A stretch of DNA of 14,642 nt from the NCBI GenBank assembly GCA_022496205.1, contig WTXD01000250.1:1-14642 (forward strand), written 5' to 3'. Below, one piece after another: positions 8,064 to 14,642 of the stretch; the first letter of the stretch is position 1; every line of letters starts with the position of its first letter. Made by a program: the position numbers and the translations under genes. This DNA is from Gloeopeniophorella convolvens. Taxonomy: Eukaryota; Basidiomycota; Agaricomycetes; Russulales. A model generated the notes under the pieces. The model ran no database searches. It worked only from the letters and a program-made list of their open reading frames with translations, and was not told where the DNA came from.

Positions 8064-9004
8064 ATGCCCGCAGTCGCCTTCATCGACGCGATCCCGAGGC
8101 ATATCTCCACCGAGGAGCACAGGGTGCTCACCGCAGCCACCCCCGCCTCGTTCAGCGACATCCCGCCCGTCCTCCGGCACAAGGAGGACGGCGTACGCGT
8201 CGCGCTCGACCCGCCGCTTGCCGGCTTCTCCGCAGAGGACGGCGCGTCCGGCACGCTCTACATCATCGAGAGGTTCCCGCTCTCCCCACCCCATGTCCTG
8301 ATAGCCCGACTGACGCGCGCCATCCATTCCAGCGTCCTCGCGTTCCAGTCGTCGACCGGCCGCGCGTTCCAGATCGAGTACCCGTCTATCACCCTGCACG
8401 CGATATCGCGCGGCGAGGCAGGGCCCTTCGTCTACTGCCAGCTCGACGAGCCCCCCGCGCCCGACGCGCCCGCGCCGGATGGCGACGACGACGCGCTCGG
8501 GATGCGCGAGCTCAGCCTGACGCCCCCGGACGCCGCCTCCCGTGCGCATCCCCCGCACTTCACACACCTGCTAACCTGACCGCCCGTGCGCAGTGGAGCC
8601 CATCTTTGAGGCACTCTCGCTCTGCGCGTCGCTTCACCCGGACCCGCAGGACGATGACGATGACGACGACGACGGGCTAGACGACGCGTTCATCGACGCG
8701 GACGCGGCCGGGTTCGAGGTGTTCACCGGCGGCGAAGGCGAGGAGCTCAGTGAGGTCGGCAGGGTGCGCAGCGCTCCCGCCAACGATAACCGCTATCAGC
8801 CGTACTAGACGCCCGCTTTCATACTTCCTCCCTCCGGGCTCTGTCCCCGTCCTTGTACAGGCCGCGCTTGCGCATCTCGAAAGCATCATCTACGACCCAC
8901 ACGAACACCTGCGCGAGGACGCTGAAGATGGGGCCACGGAGGCGAAGGTCAACGGCGGGGCCGCGGAGGAGGGCCAGTTCTCGGACGAGAACGAGGCGAG
9001 CTGA
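8064..9004 (+). CDS. pICln: pICln (methylosome subunit / Sm-protein assembly chaperone)
   Basis: Cytosolic chaperone that binds Sm proteins, presents them to the PRMT5 methylosome and prevents early snRNP assembly; historically described as a chloride-current or cell-volume regulator. Exons 8064-8272, 8333-8541, 8594-8763 and 8861-9004 give 243 residues, close to human pICln. The PH-like core reads SGTLYIIE then SVLAFQSSTGR, AFQIEYPSITLHAISR and FVYCQLDE; further on are EPIFEALSLCASLHPD and an acidic Asp-rich segment before the conserved C-terminal motif (FEVFTGGE ... LAHLESII). The first intron (8273-8332) is 60 nt with no stop in frame, so a naive model reads through it and inserts 20 residues between two core strands; GTTCCC donor, CTGAC branch and TTCCAG acceptor support splicing. 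Other introns are 52 and 97 nt. The start has a favourable AAAA before ATG. This is the only plus-strand gene here and shows no frame break. Confidence 0.92.
8650..8673. repeat. GAC/GAT tract encoding eight aspartates in pICln
   Basis: Eight Asp codons in a row (mixed GAC and GAT) within the acidic segment of pICln. Acidic stretches here are a family feature and help bind basic Sm proteins. Confidence 0.85.
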
Positions 9005-9179
9005 GGAGACTGAGAGATCATCAACGCGTTCGCCATCTTGATTCTGTACAACCAGCTTGTACTCTACACAAAACAAAACATGCACCTTCGCATACTTGAT
9101 CGGATCTGCAATCAACTATCGTAAATAACTACCTACTCTGCCGGCGGGGCCTTGGTGCGCAAATCTGACGAGAGCGTCG
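9005..9179. other. Short tail-to-tail gap between pICln and the nucleoporin gene
   Basis: Only 175 nt separates the two stop codons of convergent genes, so their 3' UTRs probably overlap or nearly meet. It is AT-richer than the coding flanks. No bidirectional terminator or canonical AATAAA is evident. Confidence 0.6.
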
Positions 9180-12100
9180 TCATCGGCCTGATCCCGGCAG
9201 CGGACCCCAGTCGAACGTCGGCTTGGGCGCCGCGCCGACCGTCCCTGGCGAGCTCCTCAGCTGCACTGACTTGGCATGGTGCTTCTGCGTGCCGCCGCCG
9301 CGCCACGCGCTCCTGCCCGCAGCTCCGGGTGGCGACGCGCCCAACGACGGCAGGGCGGAAACCCCACCCGCGCCACCCGCACCCGCACTGGCGCCGAGCT
9401 TCTGCGGCGAGTCGAACGCGTGCGGCGCGGGCCGGGCGTGCGCAGCCTGTGTGTTGCGCAGCGGCTCCGCGCGCGCGGCGAGGAGCGCGTGCTTGAGGCG
9501 GTGCGCGGCCTGCTCTGCGTTGAGCGCAGCCGCGGTTGTGCTCGCGACGTGCGGGGTCACGTCGAGCGGGCGGCGCGCGAGCTCGCGGGCGGGCGTACTG
9601 CCGCGGCTGCTCGCGCTGCTATTGGTAGCGGCGTCGAGGTTGAGCTTGGCGATGCGCGCAGAGAGAGCGGAGACGTCTGCGCTTTGCTGGCGCATCGCAA
9701 GGTTGATGTTGCGCGAGGTGCGGCTGACAGTGTCCAGCGACGGCGCTCTGCGAGAGTCTGAGCAGGAAGTCTTACGGTGAGGGAGATGGGCGCTTACTTG
9801 ATGCTCGGCCGCCCCGTTTTCACTTCGTTCAGCTTTTTCTTCGAGGCTTGGAGGTAGTCCTCCATTCTGGTGACCCGGTCTTGGATGGACTGACGAGCAG
9901 CAATCAGCACAAGCAAAAGGCGCACGGATGGGTCGCGAGCGTACCCGGATGTCTCTGCGCAGCTGCATCTGCATCTCCGTCTGTTCAGGGCTAAGGAACC
10001 GCGCCTTGAGCATCTTGCCAAACTCGGCGTCGTGCTGCGCCTTTCAAACCGCGCGATCTCTTCCTTCCGCGTTTCGCTGTAAAACCCATGAGCCCATGCA
10101 TTAGCATCTGGACCACGCCACCCAGAAAGTGCACGTGCACCTTTGAGTACGCCGTCCTCTAGCTCCGTGATTGTGGCGCGGTCCTCATTGCGCGTAATCC
10201 CGAGTTGCTCGAGGTCCCGCGAGAAGCCCTTGATTGTCTTGGCGAGCGCCTCGATGCCGGCCGTCGTCACCGGCGGGGACGTCGCGCCCCTATCACGCCG
10301 CTCGTGCGCATCATGCGCGATCTTCGCCAGCTAGAAAACGACGCAGTCAGCCTGCCGTTCAAAAGAGCATGACGAAACCGGCGCACATTGCCCATCTCCC
10401 TTGTCAGCTCTGCAAGTAAGCTCATCACCTCCGCCTGCATGGGATGCAGCTGCTCTCCAACAGCAGCCTGAGTGGGGGCGGGCGCGTCCTTCGGCGGCGT
10501 CCCGGGCGACGGCAACAACTTCGGCGGCGTGGTAAGCGCGCTGCTCGCGCTCGTCGCGGGCGTAGCCGGCGCCCCCGCGCCCGTGCGCGCGGCAAAGACC
10601 CCGCCGAACGACGGGCCCGTCGTTGGTGGCGACGCAGGCAACTTCGCTGTCGGAGTGCCGAACAGGCTTGGGATCTTCGGGTTCATCAGCGAGCCCGGCG
10701 CGGGCTTGGCATCCGGTGCAGAGGAGGACGGAGCTGCTGCGACGTCCGCGGCGGGCTCGGGCTTGGGCAGGAGGCTGAACGCGCCGGGTTTGATGCCCGA
10801 GAATATGCTGCTCCCCGCGGGCTTCGGCGCACTCGCTGCCTGAGGCTTCGCAGCAGCAGCAGCGCCGCCAAGCGAGAACCCAGTGAGGTTCAGCGCCGGC
10901 GCGGTGGACGGGCCAGCCGCGGCACGCTCGGAGGGCTTGTTGTTGAGTGGCACGCCCTTGGTCGTGAACAGCGGTGGAGTCTTCGGGCGCACCACAGCTG
11001 GGACAGGCGCAGGCGCGGAGCTGGCGCTGACGCCGGTGCCCCACTGCCCGAACGGCACCTTAGGCGGCGCAGGGCGCGGCGTGAGCGCGGCGGGATTCTC
11101 GCCCTTGACCTCTTCCTCGTCGCCGCCGGACACCGGCGCGCTCGCGAGCGGCGAGCTGCGCACCGGGCGCGTGCTTGGGCGACCGAGACCGCCGCCGCCG
11201 CCGGGCGAGGAGGGCGATGGGGATGGGGACGGAGACGGAGAGGGCAAGGGCTGCTGCAGCGCCGGTGCGTCTTTTGCGGGCGAGCGGGCGGGGTCGTGCT
11301 CTGCGCGCGCGGGGGCTCGTCGATCTTGGGCGTGCTGGAGGACGAACGCGACGCGGGGAGCGGGACGGTAGTCGGGTCGGCCTCGTGGTCGGCCTCGGGC
11401 TCGGGCTCTGCGGCCTCTTCCTCCTCCTCTGGCTCGTCTGCTCCTTCGTCGGGATGCTGTTCCTCCTCGACTTCGTCTTCCTCCTCCTCTCCCCCTCTTC
11501 TTCCTCTTCTTCGTCGTCGCCTTCATCCTCCTGCTCAGGGTACTCATCCGAGAGGAAGTCGTCGATCTGCTGCCCGCCCTCACCGCCATCGTCCGAGGTC
11601 GGCGACAGCGGCGCGCCGTCTACGTCTTCCTCTTCGTCCGCCTCCTCGCCTTCGCGCGGAACCTCGACGAACGACCCCGTCGACGACGAAAGGTTGCTGA
11701 GCGAGCTGTCGGCCGAGATGCCCTTGCCCTTGCCATTCTCTTCCTTCGGTCCCTCCTCTTCGTCGGACCCTTGCGCAGCGGCGCCGCGGGCTGTGGCGTG
11801 GGTGACTTGTCGAACGCCGAGCGGGGCGTGTCGAACGCCGACTTGGGCGTCTTGAGCACCTCCTTGTCCTTGTCCTTGCCCGCCCCGCCCCTCAGCATGT
11901 CGCTAAACGACATGCCCGAGCCGGCCACCTTGCCAAATGCACTGCTCGCACCGCTGAACGCGCTGAACGCGTTGCTCGAGCTGCCCGGCGTGCTCGATGG
12001 CGTCGTGCTGCCCGTGGCGGGCGAGCCGAATGCCGGCTGGCCGAACGCAGGGGCGGACTTGCTTGCAGCGCCGCTGCCACTGCCGCCGCCGATCGCGCTC

Positions 12101-14642
12101 GTCTGGCCAAAGACAGAGCCGGGCGTGGCGGGCACGGGCACCTTGGGCGCGGAGGGCGCGCTGCCGAACGCGCTGACGGTCGGCGGGAGCGGCTTTGGAT
12201 TCGCGAAGGGTGAGTCCTTGGTGCTGAAGTTGGCGAGGCCGAAGCCGGTGCTCATTCTGAGCCCTGAGAACGCGTTTGTAGCTGGGGGCGGGCCCGCCGG
12301 GGTGGTAGTGGCAGGCGCAGGCGAGGGCGACTCGGATGCGGCGCTAGGAGCTGCCGGTGAGCCTGCGGGTGTGGTGGGGGCGACCGCGAATGGTGACTGT
12401 GATTTCTCGGAGGGTGTGGCTGCGGCAGGTGCAGCAAAGGGAGACCCCGCGGGGTAGAAGAAGCCGCGAACGGCGACTGGCCGGAAGGAGTCGTGGGTGC
12501 TGCCGCCGCCGTGAAGGGCGATGACGCAGGGGTGGTACTTGCGAACGGCGACGCTGGGTTCTGGGGCGAAGCAGCAGCCGCAGCAGCGAAAGGCGACGAC
12601 GCAGGAGTAGTGCTCGCGCCCGCCGCGGATGGCGACGCTGCGGGTTGCGCCGACGCGAACGGCGACCGCGGCGGGGCCGCAGGCGCAAGCGGCGACGCCG
12701 ACCCCGATGCGCCACCGCCAAACACCGTCGAGCCACTCCCGCTCCCGAACGATGCATCCCCGCCCGTCTTCCACGCCGGCACGGCGGAGTCCTGCTTGCC
12801 CGCCGTGGCGAACGCAGACGGCCCGCCCGACGCGAATGCGCCGAACCCTCCACCACCACCACCACCGCCACCACCACCAAACGCCGACGTCGCAGGCTTG
12901 CTCTCCGCCGGCTTTGCGCCGCTGAACGTGGTGGGCCCACCCGATGCGAACGCGCTGAACGCGCCGCCGCCGCCGAAGGACGAGGCGGATGTGGTACTGA
13001 TGGGCGTCGCGACGGGCGTGGTCGACATCGGCGTACCAAAGCCGGACTTTCCGAACGCGGGCTGGCCAAACGCGGGTTGACCGAAGCCTGGCTGACCAAA
13101 TGCAGGTGCGCCGAAGCCGGAGCTGCCGAATGCTGAAGAGGGCTTCGGTGTCTCTGTCGCAGGTGCAGACGCGGCGGGCGGGGGCGTCGTCTTTCTTAGG
13201 TGCGAACTTGGAGAACGCGCCAACGCCCTGAGCGAGGTTGAATGTGCTTTGACCAAAGGTAGATGGGGCTGGCATCGGGGCGGCGGATTGCGTGGCTGGA
13301 GGCGCGCCGAATATGCCTGTGGTACCCATGCCCGGTTTCGGCTGGTTGTCGGTTGGACTGCCGCCGAGTGACATCCCACCGAACGACATAGTAGAAGTAG
13401 TATCTGTTGCCATAGAGTCGGTGGATTCAGCAGGCTGGATTTGAGGAGCAGGCGCTACGGCGGGTGCGGATCCAAACCCAGTCGACTCGGCACCTGCTTG
13501 ACCCCACTTGACGGGCGCAGAGGCAAAGGCTCCGAATCCCCCACCGGACGAGGTCGTCGTAGCGGGTTGGCTAAACGCTGATGGCGCGGGTGCCTGGCCA
13601 AACGCAGGCTTGCCAAAGGCTGGCTGGCTGAATGCAGAACCAGCGGTCGAGGCTTGTCCGAACCCAGGTTGGCCGAATGCGGGAGCAGAGGAACCGAACC
13701 CAGGAGTCGGCTGGCCACCGAATCCAGGTTGGCCAAAGGCGGGCTGGGGTGGTTGGCCGAATGCAGGCTGTGCTGGCTGCGCGAAAGGGCTTGTTGATGG
13801 TGCCGCAGGGGCGGGAGAGGCGGAGGCGGCAGGTGAGACTGCAGCTACTGCCTGCCCCGTTCCCGGATATGGCGTACCCCGCGTGTTCACCACATACCAT
13901 CCAGTGATTGTCCCGTCACTGGCATAGGCCCAAGCTATTGGTGGAGGAGGGACCGAGACAGTCTCCCCTGTGGAAGTGGTGACATCGTACGCTGTTGTAT
14001 TCTTGATGTCGAGCTCGAAACCGATCATAGTCGTCTCGTTCTGGTCCGCATCCAGGGGCATTGAAGGTGCGCCTTCGTCGAAGGTCAATTTTTGCCATTT
14101 GTCGTCGCTCGTGAGGCAGACAAGCCCGATATCGGCAGTAGTGCTGTCTCCCACCAGTAAGAGGATCTTCGCTGGGTCCCAACCCTTCAGCGTTATGGTA
14201 AATGCACCTGGAGGACGGATGCCACTAGGAAAGAAGTTGATAGGAAGGGAGATGTCTGTGGAGGCATCCGGGCGCTTTGCATCGTGCACAATGACTATGT
14301 GTTTTGGTCGGCTTGCGGGTCCAGAGGCCCGGGAGGAGCAAAGACGGCGTAGAACGCAGGATTGGATAGCCACGTAGTGTGGATGATGCTTCCTCCTTGT
14401 GTAGAAGCAGGACGGGTGATAAAAGACTTGGCTTGCTGGGTCTCGCTGGGAGAGAACGTGATAATATCCCCACTTTGGAGCGCAATTGCAAGCTGCTTGC
14501 CCTTCGGAGACCATGAGACTGCATGACGTTAGCTAGGGTCTTTTGATAAGAGGTAAACATACGCACTGCTCGTCGGAAATGTCTCAGGAGTACCTCCACT
14601 GCTCCAGCCAGCGACAGACTGCAACGTATTCACATTGATGAC
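9180..14642 (-). CDS. NUP159: FG nucleoporin Nup159/Nup214 type, N-terminus missing
   Basis: Cytoplasmic-face nuclear pore protein that anchors the DEAD-box helicase Dbp5 during mRNA export. About 1,750 residues lie in the window. Exons: 14642-14567, 14518-10387, 10330-9945, 9889-9798, 9747-9180. Order: part of the N-terminal beta-propeller (SISWSPKGKQLAIAL; DIGLVCLTSDDKWQKL; YASDGTITGWYVVNTRGTPY); an FG domain at about 11,900-13,800 with some 30 FG motifs (AFGQP, GFGQ, SAFG) and a SPFA-rich interior; a long acidic Glu block (11,380-11,765); an SP/TP-rich stretch; and a C-terminal coiled coil (about 9,790-10,440: ETRKEEIARFER, SIQDRVTRMEDYLQAS) that would tether the Nup82-type complex, then a Ser/Ala-rich tail ending FDWGPLPGSGR. 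I see no clear QT-type dynein light chain sites. The frame breaks near 14,304, 13,182, 12,452, 11,769, 11,493, 11,291 and 10,041, each resolved by one base. A possible in-frame intron at 10,077-10,140 is unresolved. Confidence 0.9.
12848..12879. repeat. CCA/CCG trinucleotide tract encoding a glycine run in the FG domain
   Basis: About ten CCA/CCG/CCC-type triplets on the plus strand, read as GGN glycine codons on the coding strand, within FGGGG...GGFGAF of the nucleoporin. Near-pure CCA units make it a likely length-variable microsatellite. Confidence 0.85.

Noticed and set aside
8064..8541. pICln exon 1 as one uninterrupted exon
   Set aside because: Reading through 8273-8332 places 20 unrelated residues between two adjacent core strands, and good splice signals flank exactly that segment.
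7638..8567. 309-codon minus-strand open frame across the divergent promoter and pICln
   Set aside because: It runs antisense to a clearly recognised gene, has no domain character, and its N-terminal part is the complement of pICln codons.
9223..12457. Long plus-strand open frames opposite the nucleoporin
   Set aside because: They are complements of Ala/Ser/Pro/Gly-rich repeats; composition is mechanical and no domain is recognisable.
12252..13379. A separate FG-repeat gene overlapping the nucleoporin in another frame
   Set aside because: It joins seamlessly to the flanking frames by one-base changes at homopolymers, so it is the middle of the same protein rather than an overlapping gene.
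12970..13800. FG-encoding DNA as a tandem or transposon-like repeat, or a CRISPR-like array
   Set aside because: The periodicity is at protein level with variable spacers and codons. There are no constant direct repeats and no unique spacers.

Overview
This looks like a stretch of nuclear genome from a filamentous basidiomycete, most likely an Agaricomycete. The evidence is high GC, tightly packed genes, many introns of about 48-65 nt with GTGAGT/GTGCGT/GTACGC-type donors and CTGAC/CTAAC-like branch sites, and protein families typical of that group. I saw no tRNA, rRNA, transposon, CRISPR array or prokaryotic feature. The species call is inference.

Layout from left to right: (1) minus strand, 1-1063, the 5' two-thirds of the dethiobiotin synthetase domain plus the start of the aminotransferase domain of a fused BioD-BioA biotin enzyme, running off the left edge; (2) minus, 1406-2524, a CoA/acyl-CoA Nudix diphosphatase of the PCD1/NUDT7 type with five exons; (3) minus, 2929-5799, a large low-complexity, proline- and charge-rich protein of about 915 residues that I do not recognise; (4) minus, 6035-7468, a four-helix membrane protein with MARVEL-like topology; (5) plus, 8064-9004, pICln, the methylosome/Sm-assembly chaperone, read divergently from gene 4; (6) minus, 9180-14642, an FG nucleoporin of the Nup159/Nup214 type, running off the right edge and converging with pICln across only 175 nt.

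The genes do not form a pathway or cluster. They are mostly housekeeping functions (biotin synthesis, CoA turnover, snRNP assembly, mRNA export) that happen to be neighbours. I found no convincing new biological system.

The most informative signal concerns the sequence itself. Four of the six genes contain isolated one-base frame breaks where the conserved protein continues perfectly in another frame. I count eleven, ten looking like a lost base and one like a gained base, most of them in short G/C (once A/T) homopolymers. This pattern fits consensus indel errors in a draft assembly better than pseudogenes. Automatic gene models here will be wrong at those points: truncated or invented C-termini, false introns and split genes. 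Secondary points of interest are stopless or ambiguous introns (pICln, the Nup159 coiled coil), a Nudix box split by an intron with tandem acceptors, a two-codon uORF abutting the biotin-gene start, and a WH2-like motif after a polyproline run in the unknown gene.
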